64,000 nucleotides of DNA from Burkholderia sp. Ac-20365 (lineage in GTDB: Bacteria > Pseudomonadota > Gammaproteobacteria > Burkholderiales > Burkholderiaceae), in NCBI RefSeq assembly GCF_017104715.1, contig NZ_JAAGPI010000021.1, forward strand, positions 102,857 through 166,856. The letters run 5' to 3'. Positions 26,634 through 35,518 of the stretch are shown here, in pieces (position 1 is the first letter of the stretch; the number at the start of each line of letters is the position of its first letter). The position numbers and the translations under genes were made by a program. The notes beneath the pieces are model-generated. The model did no database searches. It saw nothing but the letters and a program-made list of their open reading frames with translations, and had not been told where the DNA came from.

Positions 26634-27457
26634 ACCACTAAGCGTTTTACGTCCGCTTCACTCCACTTCACGCGGCAGCGGCACGTCGATGACGTCTGCT
26701 GCATGCGCATGCACTCTCATGCCCCTTTGTCCCGGCACAGCTCCGGTGATGAATCGTGGGCAAACACCTGGCTACATGTCCCTATTCAGATATGCACTGC
26801 ACGCGTCGTCATACAGACATGAACGGGCGTGCATGCAGACCCTGCGGGCAGCATGGATTTCGACGCTGCTCGCTCATGCAGCGTCTGAAACATGCACTCG
26901 TCTGTTGCAGCTTTGTGTTGAACGAAATGACCGATGCGCTGACGAACTGCAGGAAACGCGCGCTGGCGCACATGCGAAACATGTAACACAGCGAGCATTC
27001 TGTCGTCGCAAGCGACGATGCGTGCGTTATGGCGGATAAGGCGCGGTGTCATTAAGAGAAGTCACATGCACTGCGCGGGTACGCAAGACGAAGTAATGTG
27101 TCGGCGTAATGTGGTCAGGCAGACAGCGTGGTAGATGAGACTTTTGCGAATGTGCGGAAAAGTGCAGGAAATCGCGCGATGCCACATGGTTTGCATCTCA
27201 TGCGACAGATGAAGCGTAGGGAAGGAACAGGAAGTGCAACGCAGCACTGCCCTTCATGTTCTTGCAGTGTGGGCAACGATTGTAGGTGACCGTATTTTCG
27301 TCATCAAGCAGGGGCTGAAGCGTGCTGTCTGTGGCGCGATTTTCACAACGTAGTTCGTGAAAAAAAATTTAAAAGGGTTTAGGATGAATTCGAGCGATGT
27401 CGTTTCCTGATAGCGCGCCGCGCACGACATCGTCCCAGACTTCGGCGAGGAGGTAGC
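26634..27457. other. Gene-free 824-bp region upstream of prkA
   Basis: No credible gene is visible; the longest open frames are under 120 codons, without ribosome sites and with Cys/His/Met-rich nonsense composition. The tract is unusually rich in ATGC/GCAT/CATG words (for example around 26700-26900) and ends in an AT-rich patch (GTGAAAAAAAATTTAAAAGG, 27357-27376) 80-100 nt before prkA, probably part of its promoter. I found no confident sigma-54 or sigma-70 boxes. Confidence 0.5.
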
Positions 27458-29380
27458 ATGGATATCTACAGCAGTTTCGCGACCCGCTTCGAGAAAACGC
27501 GAGAGGAGGAACTTTCGCTCGAGGAGTATCTCGCGCTCTGCAAAGAAAATCCCGCCGCGTACGCCACTGCAGGCGAACGCATGTTGACGGCAATCGGGGA
27601 GCCAGAACAGATCGACACTCGCAACGATCCGCGCACGTCGCGTATCTTCGCGAACAAGGTGATCAAGGTATACCCCGCGTTCCGTGAGTTCTACGGAATG
27701 GAAGACGTGATCGAGCAGGTGGTGGCCTACTTCAGGCACGCTGCGCAGGGGCTCGAAGAAAAGAAGCAGATTCTCTATCTGTTGGGTCCGGTGGGCGGCG
27801 GCAAGTCGTCGATCGCCGAGCGCCTCAAGCAGCTCATGGAACGCGTGCCGTTCTATGCGATCAAGGGCTCGCCCGTCAACGAATCGCCTCTCGGGCTGTT
27901 CGATTACGACGAAGACGGTCCCATTCTCGAAGAGCAGTACGGCATACCGCGCCGCTATCTGAAGAGCATCCTCAGCCCGTGGGCGGTCAAGCGTCTGCAT
28001 GAATACAACGGCGATATCCGCAAGTTCCGCGTGGTGCGTCGTTACCCGTCGATCCTGCGGCAGATCGGTATCGCGAAGACCGAACCTGGTGACGAAAACA
28101 ATCAGGATATTTCGTCGCTGGTCGGCAAGGTCGATATCCGCAAGCTCGAGCAATACGCACAGGACGATGCCGATGCATACAGCTATTCGGGTGGCCTGTG
28201 TCTCGCGAACCAGGGGCTGCTCGAGTTCGTCGAAATGTTCAAGGCCCCGATCAAGGTGCTGCACCCGTTGCTGACGGCAACGCAGGAAGGCAACTTCAAG
28301 GGCACGGAAGGCTTCGGTGCGATCCCGTTCGACGGCGTCATCCTCGCTCACTCGAACGAGTCCGAATGGAAGGCGTTCCGCAACAACCGTAACAACGAAG
28401 CACTGCTCGACCGTATCTTCGTGGTGAAGGTGCCGTACTGCCTGCGCTACTCGGAAGAGATGAAGATCTACGAGAAGCTGCTGCGCAATTCGTCGTTGTC
28501 GAATGCGGTGTGCGCGCCAGGCACGCTGAAGATGATGGCGCAGATGTCGGTGCTCACGCGTTTGCAGGAGCCCGAGAATTCGAGCCTCTTTTCGAAGATG
28601 CAGGTGTATGACGGTGAGAACCTGAAAGACACCGATCCGAAGGCCAAGTCGTATCAGGAGTATCGCGACTTCGCCGGCGTCGACGAAGGGATGACGGGTG
28701 TCTCGACACGCTTCGCGTTCAAGATCCTGTCGCGCGTGTTCAACTTCGACACGACAGAAGTCGCGGCGAATCCGGTGCATCTGATGTACGTGCTCGAACA
28801 GCAGATCGAGCGCGAACAGTTCCCACCGGAAACCGAGCAGAAGTATCTGTCGTTCATCAAGGACGTGCTCGCGTCGCGTTATGCGGAATTCATCGGCAAG
28901 GAGATTCAGACCGCGTATCTGGAGTCGTATTCCGAGTATGGGCAGAACATCTTCGATCGCTATGTGACGTACGCCGACTTCTGGATTCAGGACCAGGAGT
29001 TTCGCGATCACGACACGGGCGAGAGCTTCGACCGCGCGGCGCTCAACGCTGAGCTGGAGAAGATCGAGAAGCCTGCCGGTATCAGTAACCCGAAGGACTT
29101 CCGCAACGAGATCGTCAATTTCGTGTTGCGTGCGCGTGCCGCGAACGGGGGTAAGAACCCGGCGTGGATCAGCTATGAAAAGCTGCGCGTCGTGATCGAA
29201 AAGAAGATGTTCTCGAATACGGAAGAACTTCTGCCCGTCATCTCGTTCAATGCGAAAGGGTCGGCAGAAGAACAGCGCAAACACGAAGACTTCGTCAACC
29301 GCATGGTCACCAAGGGCTATACGCCGAAGCAGGTGCGGCTCCTGTGTGACTGGTATCTGCGTGTGCGCAAGTCGTCATGA
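27458..29380 (+). CDS. prkA: PrkA-type serine protein kinase/AAA ATPase
   Basis: 640 aa. It has the AAA-type N-terminal domain with Walker A LLGPVGGGKSSIAERL (near residues 107-122) and KGSPVNESPLGLF. A C-terminal kinase-like domain (LFSKMQVYDGENLKDTDPKA) completes the PrkA architecture, and the length is as in E. coli YeaG (644 aa). In other bacteria it acts with YeaH and SpoVR in adaptation to stationary phase and nitrogen starvation. It begins the conserved prkA-yeaH-spoVR operon. Confidence 0.93.
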   Translation: MDIYSSFATRFEKTREEELSLEEYLALCKENPAAYATAGERMLTAIGEPEQIDTRNDPRTSRIFANKVIKVYPAFREFYGMEDVIEQVVAYFRHAAQGLEEKKQILYLLGPVGGGKSSIAERLKQLMERVPFYAIKGSPVNESPLGLFDYDEDGPILEEQYGIPRRYLKSILSPWAVKRLHEYNGDIRKFRVVRRYPSILRQIGIAKTEPGDENNQDISSLVGKVDIRKLEQYAQDDADAYSYSGGLCLANQGLLEFVEMFKAPIKVLHPLLTATQEGNFKGTEGFGAIPFDGVILAHSNESEWKAFRNNRNNEALLDRIFVVKVPYCLRYSEEMKIYEKLLRNSSLSNAVCAPGTLKMMAQMSVLTRLQEPENSSLFSKMQVYDGENLKDTDPKAKSYQEYRDFAGVDEGMTGVSTRFAFKILSRVFNFDTTEVAANPVHLMYVLEQQIEREQFPPETEQKYLSFIKDVLASRYAEFIGKEIQTAYLESYSEYGQNIFDRYVTYADFWIQDQEFRDHDTGESFDRAALNAELEKIEKPAGISNPKDFRNEIVNFVLRARAANGGKNPAWISYEKLRVVIEKKMFSNTEELLPVISFNAKGSAEEQRKHEDFVNRMVTKGYTPKQVRLLCDWYLRVRKSS

Positions 29381-29395
29381 CACGCGTGCTGCAAA

Positions 29396-29435
29396 GCTCG
29401 CGCAAACGGGTTCGCTTCACCCGATTTGCGCGAGC
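29396..29435 (+). promoter_or_regulatory. Long stem-loop between prkA and yeaH
   Basis: GCTCGCGCAAACGGGT (29396-29411) pairs with ACCCGATTTGCGCGAGC (29419-29435) with one bulged base and a 7-nt loop, giving a 16-bp stem. No T-run follows, so read-through into yeaH is expected. It is probably an RNA-processing or stability element setting PrkA above YeaH/SpoVR. Confidence 0.55.
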
Positions 29436-29521
29436 CTCCTGCGAGGCGCAAGCCGCATGGACATAAGATTGCATGCGCAACTTGCGCCCCGCGTATTCCA
29501 AATCGGAGCGGGAGACCGGAT

Positions 29522-30793
29522 GTGCTTCATCAAATCATCGACCGCAGGCTGGCAGGCAAGAACAAGAGCATTGCAAACCGCGAACGTTTTCTGCGTCGCG
29601 TAAAGGGCTATATTCGGCGCGCGGTGTCAGAAGCGGTGCGCGACCGGAGCATCAAGGATATTCAGAACACCCAGAGCATCACGATTCCGCGCAAGGACAT
29701 TGCCGAACCGTCGTTCCGGCATGGCCCTGGCGGCAAGCGCGAAATGGTGCACCCGGGTAACGCCGACTATATTCGCGGCGACAAGATACCGCGCCCGCAA
29801 GGTGGCGGCGGCAGCGGCGGCGGTGGCAGCGCCAGCAACGAAGGCGAGGGCCAGGACGATTTCGTCTTCGAGTTGAGCCGCGAAGAATTCATGCAGTACT
29901 TCTTCGACGACCTCGAACTGCCGCGTCTCGTCAAAACCCATCTGCTTGCCGTCCCGACGTGGAAGAGTATTCGCGCGGGTTGGGCGGCCGAAGGCACGCC
30001 GAACAACATCGACGTGGTGCGTTCGCTGCGCAGCGCATTGGGCCGGCGTATCGCGCTCGGCGCGCCGCTCGTCAACGAACTGCACGAACTCGAGAAGCAA
30101 CTCGAAGAGATGAAGGCGGACCCCGCCGATCGTCGCGACGACATCAAGCTGCTCGAAGAAGAGATCCATCATCTGCGTGGGCGCATCTGGCGCATTCCGT
30201 TCATCGATCCGTTCGATCTGCGTTACGTGAATCGCGTGAAGCAGCCGCAACCGTCCAGTCAGGCCGTCATGTTTTGTCTGATGGATGTGTCGGGTTCGAT
30301 GGATGAGCAGCGCAAGGATCTCGCCAAGCGCTTCTTCATTCTGCTGTATCTGTTCCTCAAGCGGAACTACGAGAAGATCGAAGTGGTGTTCATCCGGCAC
30401 CACACGCGCGCTGAAGAAGTCGATGAAGACACGTTCTTCCATTCGACCGAAAGCGGCGGCACGGTCGTATCGAGTGCGCTGGAACTGATGCAGAAGATTC
30501 TCGACGAGCGTTACTCGCCGACTGAATGGAACATTTACGGCGCGCAGGCTTCAGACGGCGACAACTGGACCGACGACTCGCCGAAGTGCCGCAAGATACT
30601 CGCTGATGACATTCTGGAGAAGGTGCGGTATTTTGCGTACATTCAGGTGACGCCCGAAGAGCAGAACCTGTGGCTCGAATATGCGCAACTCGCGTTGAGT
30701 CAGCCGCATATGGCGATGAAGAAGGTCGAAACGGCTGCGGATATCTACCCAGTGTTCCGCGAGCTGTTCGAAAAGCAGGTGGAAGCCGCATGA
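29522..30793 (+). CDS. yeaH: YeaH/YhbH family protein (DUF444)
   Basis: 423 aa from a GTG at 29522 with GGGAGA upstream. It matches the E. coli YeaH plan: IIDRRLAGKNKSIANRERFL near the start, RHGPGGKREMVHPGN, a Gly-rich loop near residue 100, and a C-terminal von Willebrand A-like domain. That domain begins VMFCLMDVSGSMDE, a MIDAS metal site, and runs to AQASDGDNW. It is the middle member of the PrkA module, and its stop overlaps the spoVR ATG. Confidence 0.93.
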   Translation: MLHQIIDRRLAGKNKSIANRERFLRRVKGYIRRAVSEAVRDRSIKDIQNTQSITIPRKDIAEPSFRHGPGGKREMVHPGNADYIRGDKIPRPQGGGGSGGGGSASNEGEGQDDFVFELSREEFMQYFFDDLELPRLVKTHLLAVPTWKSIRAGWAAEGTPNNIDVVRSLRSALGRRIALGAPLVNELHELEKQLEEMKADPADRRDDIKLLEEEIHHLRGRIWRIPFIDPFDLRYVNRVKQPQPSSQAVMFCLMDVSGSMDEQRKDLAKRFFILLYLFLKRNYEKIEVVFIRHHTRAEEVDEDTFFHSTESGGTVVSSALELMQKILDERYSPTEWNIYGAQASDGDNWTDDSPKCRKILADDILEKVRYFAYIQVTPEEQNLWLEYAQLALSQPHMAMKKVETAADIYPVFRELFEKQVEAA

Positions 30794-32526
30794 CGACTCG
30801 CCACTTGCATAACGAGGCGCGCGGGTATGAACCCGAGCGCAAGAAAGGCGTGCCGAAGCAGAGTGAGGCCGGGCATGCCGAGGCGAACACGGCACACGCG
30901 CAGGACGCGCGTGCGCCCGATGCCGGAGCAGGCGGAGTGCCTGACGCAGCTGCAGCACGGGGACCCACCGGGGCGCCCACCAAAGGGCAAAGGGAAGTCC
31001 GTATGAACGTTGCCGACAGAAGGCCGTTGCCGTGTCCGTCCGACTGGACCTTCGAACTGATCGAAGAGTACGACACACATATTGCGCATGTTGCAGAGCA
31101 ATATGAACTCGACGTCTATCCGATCCAGCTCGAACTCATCAGCGCTGAACAGATGATGGACGCCTACGCGTCCGTCGGCATGCCGGTCAATTACCGGCAC
31201 TGGTCGTTCGGCAAGCACTTTCTAGCCACCGAGAAGAGTTACAGACGCGGGCAGATGGGTCTCGCGTATGAGATCGTCATCAACTCGAACCCCTGCATCG
31301 CGTATCTGATGGAAGAGAACACGATGACGATGCAGGCACTCGTCATCGCGCACGCGGCGTACGGGCACAACTCGTTCTTCAAGGGGAACTACCTGTTCCG
31401 CCTGTGGACGGATGCGCACGCGATCATCGATTACCTCGTCTACGCGAAGAATTACATCGCGGAGTGCGAGGAGCGGTTTGGGCTCGATCGTGTCGAAGAA
31501 CTGCTCGACTCGTGCCATGCGCTGATGAATTACGGCGTGGATCGGTACAAGCGTCCGCAGAAGCTGTCGTTGCAGAAGGAATTCGAAGCGCGCCGCGAAC
31601 GCGAAGCGTATCTGCAATCACAGGTGAATGAACTGTGGCGCACGCTGCCCAGTCGTCACACGCCTTTGCCGGAAGAAGTCGACGAGCGCTATCCGCCGGA
31701 GCCGCAGGAAAATCTGCTGTATTTCGCGGAAAAGAATGCGCCACTGCTCGAACCGTGGGAGCGGGAAGTGATCCGCATCGTGCGCAAGGTCGGTCAGTAT
31801 TTCTATCCGCAGCGTCAGACGCAGGTGATGAACGAAGGCTGGGCGACGTTCTGGCACTACACCTTGCTCAATACGATGTACAACGAGGGCAAGCTCGAAG
31901 ACGGCTTCATGATGGAGTTTCTCCATTCGCACAGCAACGTCGTCTATCAGCCGCCCGTCACAAAGCCGTATTACAGCGGCATCAATCCGTACGCGCTGGG
32001 TTTCTCGATGATGAGCGACATTCGCCGCATCTGCGAGAACCCGACGGAAGAGGACCGCAAGTGGTTCCCAGAGCTTGCGGGCAGTCCGTGGCTGCAGGCC
32101 TTGCACTACGCGATGCGCAACTTCAAGGATGAGAGCTTTGTCGCGCAGTATCTGTCGCCGCATCTGATCCGCGAAATGCGGCTCTTCTCGGTGCTCGATG
32201 ACGATATGCGCGATGCGCTGGAGGTGTCGGCTATCCACGACGATAGTGGCTATCGATATGTGCGTCAGGCTTTGTCGCGGCAGTACGACATGCATCATCG
32301 CGAGCCGAATATTCAGGTGTATTCGGTGAATACGCGCGGTGATCGTAGTTTGACGTTGCGTCACTTCATGAGTGATAACCGGCATCTGTCGGGCGACAGT
32401 GACGAAGTGCTCAAGCACATGGCGCGGTTGTGGCAGTTCGATGTGTACCTCGAAAGTGTCGATGAAAATGGTACCGTCAGGAAGCGGTACGAATGCAGAT
32501 ATACGGCGCCTGCTGTGCGGCTTTGA
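30790..32526 (+). CDS. SpoVR family protein
   Basis: 578 aa if started at the ATG overlapping the yeaH stop (ATGA, 30790). The family core begins at Met 72 (codon at 31003, MNVADRRPLPCPSDW), which has its own AGGGAAG ribosome site. The first 71 residues are low-complexity with poorer codon bias, so 31003 (507 aa, the usual SpoVR length) may be the true start. Core motifs include RHWSFGKHFLATEKSYRRGQMGLAYEI-type segments and NEGWATFWHYTLLNTMY. Likely cytoplasmic, working with PrkA and YeaH. Confidence 0.9.
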   Translation: MTTRHLHNEARGYEPERKKGVPKQSEAGHAEANTAHAQDARAPDAGAGGVPDAAAARGPTGAPTKGQREVRMNVADRRPLPCPSDWTFELIEEYDTHIAHVAEQYELDVYPIQLELISAEQMMDAYASVGMPVNYRHWSFGKHFLATEKSYRRGQMGLAYEIVINSNPCIAYLMEENTMTMQALVIAHAAYGHNSFFKGNYLFRLWTDAHAIIDYLVYAKNYIAECEERFGLDRVEELLDSCHALMNYGVDRYKRPQKLSLQKEFEARREREAYLQSQVNELWRTLPSRHTPLPEEVDERYPPEPQENLLYFAEKNAPLLEPWEREVIRIVRKVGQYFYPQRQTQVMNEGWATFWHYTLLNTMYNEGKLEDGFMMEFLHSHSNVVYQPPVTKPYYSGINPYALGFSMMSDIRRICENPTEEDRKWFPELAGSPWLQALHYAMRNFKDESFVAQYLSPHLIREMRLFSVLDDDMRDALEVSAIHDDSGYRYVRQALSRQYDMHHREPNIQVYSVNTRGDRSLTLRHFMSDNRHLSGDSDEVLKHMARLWQFDVYLESVDENGTVRKRYECRYTAPAVRL

Positions 32527-32539
32527 TGAGCTTGGTTGC

Positions 32540-33188
32540 TGGCATCCGCGTGATGTTAGTGGTTTATTAGCGTCGCCCCTGTGCGGGGCGGCACCTACTT
32601 TTCTTTGCCGCGGCAAAGAAAAGTAGGCAAAAGAAAGCCGCTTAACACCGCCAATTCTTGACGTTTGCCCACGGGCCCTCAACGGGCCCGTCCTGTTTGC
32701 GGCATCTCCCTCCTCGATGCCCGTTGCCAACGCTTCGGCTAGGCGCATCACCCGCTTCATGCTTCCGCGTCGAAACACGCACCATCAAATCGCCCGCGTT
32801 CTATAGTGGCAAACGGTGTGTAGGTCTTCGCGACTTATGCGTTCCACTCCGGACTGAAAAGCACGATCGGTGTCGTAGGAGCGCTGAGGTGTGAAGCACT
32901 ACGACCTGCACACAGTTTGCCACCTGGGCGGCGCAAACCATTCGCTGCCGCTGGCGGCGCTATGGGTGATTGAAGTGGGTGGGGCGCTCAATAAGAGCGT
33001 TGGCAACGGGCACTGAACGGCAAAACGCCGTGTGAAGCGGAGGAACTGCTGGGGGCCCTCAGGCAGGAACAAGCACGGGCGGTGTTAGCCCGCTTTCTTT
33101 GCTTACTTTCTTTGCGGCGGCAAAGAAAGTAAGTGCCGCCCCGCACAGGGGCAACGCGTGAAGAACCGATAACAAATCGCGGATGCCA
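32540..33188 (+). repeat. Nested-palindrome element, copy A (649 bp)
   Basis: It starts TGGCATCCGCG and ends CGCGGATGCCA (outer inverted repeat). From the left it contains a GCCCCTGTGCGGGGC hairpin, a perfect 34-bp palindrome (32594-32627, CCTACTTTTCTTTGCCG and its complement), GGGCCC blocks, GGCAAACGGTGTGTAGG, a unique centre (CGGACTGAAAAGCACGATCG), then the same blocks inverted: CCTGCACACAGTTTGCC, GGGGGCCCTCAGG, a near-perfect 32-bp palindrome (33102-33133) and GCCCCGCACAGGGGC. There is no credible gene. It begins 13 nt after the spoVR stop. Confidence 0.9.
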
Positions 33189-33200
33189 TCAAAACCGAAG

Positions 33201-33230
33201 CCAAACCCAAACCCAAACCCAAACCCAAAC
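33201..33230 (+). repeat. (CCAAAC)5 microsatellite
   Basis: Five perfect tandem copies of CCAAAC, continued by two CCAAAA units and CCACAAAAC. It abuts the right end of repeat copy A (13 nt away). Similar C/A-rich tracts lie next to the other copies. Confidence 0.95.
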
Positions 33231-33433
33231 CCAAAACCAAAACCACAAAACAGCGCCCACGCACCATATATCCGTTAAGATACCGACCGCGCAAAAGCTT
33301 ACATCTCTATACAATCTCGCACGCATACTGCAACCAGCTTGCAACCAGTCCGAAACCAGATTGCAAAGCGGTTAGCGTGCAATACAAAAGGCGGCAACCG
33401 ACCGCCAAACTTTAAAACAAGGGACCGACACCC

Positions 33434-34729
33434 ATGACCGACACAACCGTCTTCACTCCCTCCGACACCCGGCGCCGCATCTTCGCGATCGTCGGCGCTT
33501 CGTCGGGCAATCTCGTCGAGTGGTTCGATTTCTACGTCTACTCGTTCTGCGCACTGTATTTCGCGCCGGCATTTTTCCCCAAGGGCGATACGACCGCGCA
33601 GCTGCTCAATACGGCAGGTGTGTTCGCCGCAGGCTTCCTGATGCGCCCGATCGGCGGCTGGTTCTTCGGCCGTCTCGCCGACAAGCGCGGCCGGCGTTTC
33701 GCGATGATGGTCTCCGTGTTCATGATGTGCGGCGGCTCGCTCGTGATTGCCGTCGTGCCGACCTACGCGCAGATTGGCGCGCTCGCGCCCGCGCTGCTGT
33801 TGCTCGCGCGTCTCTTTCAGGGGCTGTCGGTGGGTGGCGAGTACGGCACCAGTGCGACCTACATGAGTGAAGTCGCGCTGAAGGGCCGCCGCGGTTTCTT
33901 CGCGTCGTTCCAGTACGTGACGCTTATCGGCGGCCAGCTGTTTGCGCTGCTGGTGCTCGTGATCCTGCAACAGGTGCTGACGACGGAAGAGCTGAAGGCC
34001 TGGGGCTGGCGCATTCCGTTCGTGGTCGGTGCATGTGCGGCACTGGTTGCGCTGTACCTGCGCCGCTCGCTCGACGAAACGACCACGGCCGAATCGCGTC
34101 AACGTAAGGAGGCGGGCACGCTGCGCGGCATGTGGCAACACAAGGGCGCGTTCTTCACGGTGCTCGGCTTCACGGCTGGCGGCTCGCTGATTTTCTACAC
34201 GTTCACGACGTACATGCAGAAGTACCTCGTCAACACGGCTGGCATGCATGCGAAGACGGCGAGCAATGTGATGACGGCGGCGCTCTTCGTCTACATGATC
34301 ATGCAGCCCGCATTCGGCGCGTTGTCGGATCGGATTGGCCGTCGGAAGTCGATGCTGTTTTTCGGCTTTTTCGCGACGGTTGGCACTGTGCCGTTGCTGC
34401 ATGCGCTGAAGGATGTGACGAGCCCGGTGATGGCGTTCGTGCTGGTGGTGATTGCACTGGCCATCGTGAGCTTCTATACGTCGATCAGCGGCCTGATCAA
34501 GGCAGAGATGTTCCCGCCTGAAGTGCGCGCGCTCGGTGTGGGCCTGTCGTATGCAGTTGCGAACGCGATCTTCGGTGGCTCGGCGGAATATGTGGCGCTG
34601 TGGTTGAAGCAGGCGGGCAACGAGCCGCTGTTTTACTGGTATGTGACGGCGTTGTGCGCGATTGCTGGGCTTGTGTCGTTCCGGATGCGGGATCCGTCGA
34701 AGGAAGGGTATTTGCGTCACGAACCGTGA
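33434..34729 (+). CDS. kgtP: Alpha-ketoglutarate permease, MHS family
   Basis: 431 aa with twelve membrane spans. It is very close to E. coli KgtP throughout: SDTRRRIFAIVGASSGNLVE, WFDFYVYSFCALYF, LFQGLSVGGEYGTSATYMSE, and VRALGVGLSYAVANAIFGGS near the C-terminus. It is a proton symporter for 2-oxoglutarate in the inner membrane. The gene is enclosed between two direct copies of the 650-bp repeat (ending 33188, starting 34749). Confidence 0.95.
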   Translation: MTDTTVFTPSDTRRRIFAIVGASSGNLVEWFDFYVYSFCALYFAPAFFPKGDTTAQLLNTAGVFAAGFLMRPIGGWFFGRLADKRGRRFAMMVSVFMMCGGSLVIAVVPTYAQIGALAPALLLLARLFQGLSVGGEYGTSATYMSEVALKGRRGFFASFQYVTLIGGQLFALLVLVILQQVLTTEELKAWGWRIPFVVGACAALVALYLRRSLDETTTAESRQRKEAGTLRGMWQHKGAFFTVLGFTAGGSLIFYTFTTYMQKYLVNTAGMHAKTASNVMTAALFVYMIMQPAFGALSDRIGRRKSMLFFGFFATVGTVPLLHALKDVTSPVMAFVLVVIALAIVSFYTSISGLIKAEMFPPEVRALGVGLSYAVANAIFGGSAEYVALWLKQAGNEPLFYWYVTALCAIAGLVSFRMRDPSKEGYLRHEP

Positions 34730-34748
34730 TGTGAGGTTCTGTTTGCGC

Positions 34749-35399
34749 TGGCATCCGCGTGATGTTAGTGGTTCTTCAAGCGTTGCCCCTGTGCGGGGCG
34801 GCACCTACTTTTCTTTGCCGCGGCAAAGAAAAGTAGGCAAAAGAAAGCCGCTGAACACCGCTAACCCTTGTTCCCGCCTGAGGGCCCCCAACCGGTCCTC
34901 CGCTTCAAACGGCAACCTGCCATTCATTGTCCGTTGCCAGCGCTTCGAACTGGCTCATCACCCACTTCACACTCCCGCGTCGGCGCACACGTAGTCAAAT
35001 TGCCCGCGTTCTATAGCGGCAAACTGTGTGTTGGCTTTCGCGCCGCACACGCATCACTCCGGACTGAAAAGCACGATCGGTGTCGTAGAAACGCTGACGC
35101 GTGGAGCACTACGACCTACACACAGTTTGCCACCTGGGCGGCATCAACCATTCGCTGCCGCTGGCTGCGCTACGGGTGATTGAAGTGGGTCAGGCGCCTG
35201 TTCGAGGCGCTGGCAAGGGGCGGTGACTGAGAAGTTGCCGTGTGAAGGAGAGGACCCGTTGGGGGCCCTCAGGCGATGGTCAAGAACGGGCGGTGTTAGC
35301 CCGCTTTCTTTGCTTACTTTCTTTGCGGCGGCAAAGAAAGTAAGTGCCGCCCCGCACAGGGGCAACGCTTGAAGAACCAATAACAAACCGCGGATGCCA
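34749..35399 (+). repeat. Nested-palindrome element, copy B (651 bp)
   Basis: Same order and orientation as copy A. The left end has TGGCATCCGCGTGATGTTAG and the perfect 34-bp palindrome (34804-34837); the right end closes with CGCGGATGCCA. The arms 34749 to about 34969 and about 35187 to 35399 are inverted copies of each other with good identity. An inner inverted repeat, GGCAAACTGTGTGTTGG (35018-35034) with CCTACACACAGTTTGCC (35115-35131), flanks the centre. It begins 20 nt after the kgtP stop. No coding content. Confidence 0.9.
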
Positions 35400-35440
35400 G
35401 CGACAACAAAAGCAAACCGACCAGCATCGCAAGACAAGCC

Positions 35441-35502
35441 AAGGTAAGTTCCGCCCCGCACAGGGGCAACGCCTGCGCCGCGTAGGCGCTTCGCGGATGC
35501 CA
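35441..35502 (+). repeat. Detached end fragment of the 650-bp element
   Basis: GTAAGTTCCGCCCCGCACAGGGGCAACGC followed by CTGCGCCGCGTAGGCGC and CGCGGATGCCA matches only the outer about 60 bp of an element, most closely the left end of copy C read inverted. It lies 41 bp beyond copy B, with the 3' end of the glycosyltransferase gene 17 bp further on. Confidence 0.85.
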
Positions 35503-35518
35503 ACAGCGCGCAAAAAAA

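Noticed and set aside
26756..26986. 76-codon Cys/His/Met-rich frame upstream of prkA
   Set aside because: No ribosome site and an overlapping minus frame of equal length; the composition follows the local ATGC-rich DNA.
27270..27457. Sigma-54 promoter for prkA
   Set aside because: No GG-N10-GC pair with acceptable TGGCAC/TTGC boxes at the right spacing was found; TGGCGCGATTTTCAC is too far from consensus.
27254..29284. 676-codon minus-strand frame over prkA
   Set aside because: prkA on the plus strand is a clear family member; the antisense translation has no recognisable motifs.
33201..33250. CRISPR-like or telomere-like array of CCAAAC units
   Set aside because: There are no spacers, the unit is six bases, and no cas genes are near; it is a simple slippage tract.
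32570..33300. Small open frames inside the 650-bp elements (sequences such as SLPRQRKVGKRKPLNT, or Gly-Leu repeats)
   Set aside because: The same frames recur in all copies because the DNA is repeated and palindromic. They change length and lack ribosome sites; the Gly-Leu run is the CCAAAC microsatellite read backwards.
32540..35399. Target-site duplications at elements A and B
   Set aside because: The flanks (TTGC/TCAA and GCGC/GCGA) do not form convincing direct repeats; the extended symmetry of copy B (CGC..GCG) is inverted, not direct.
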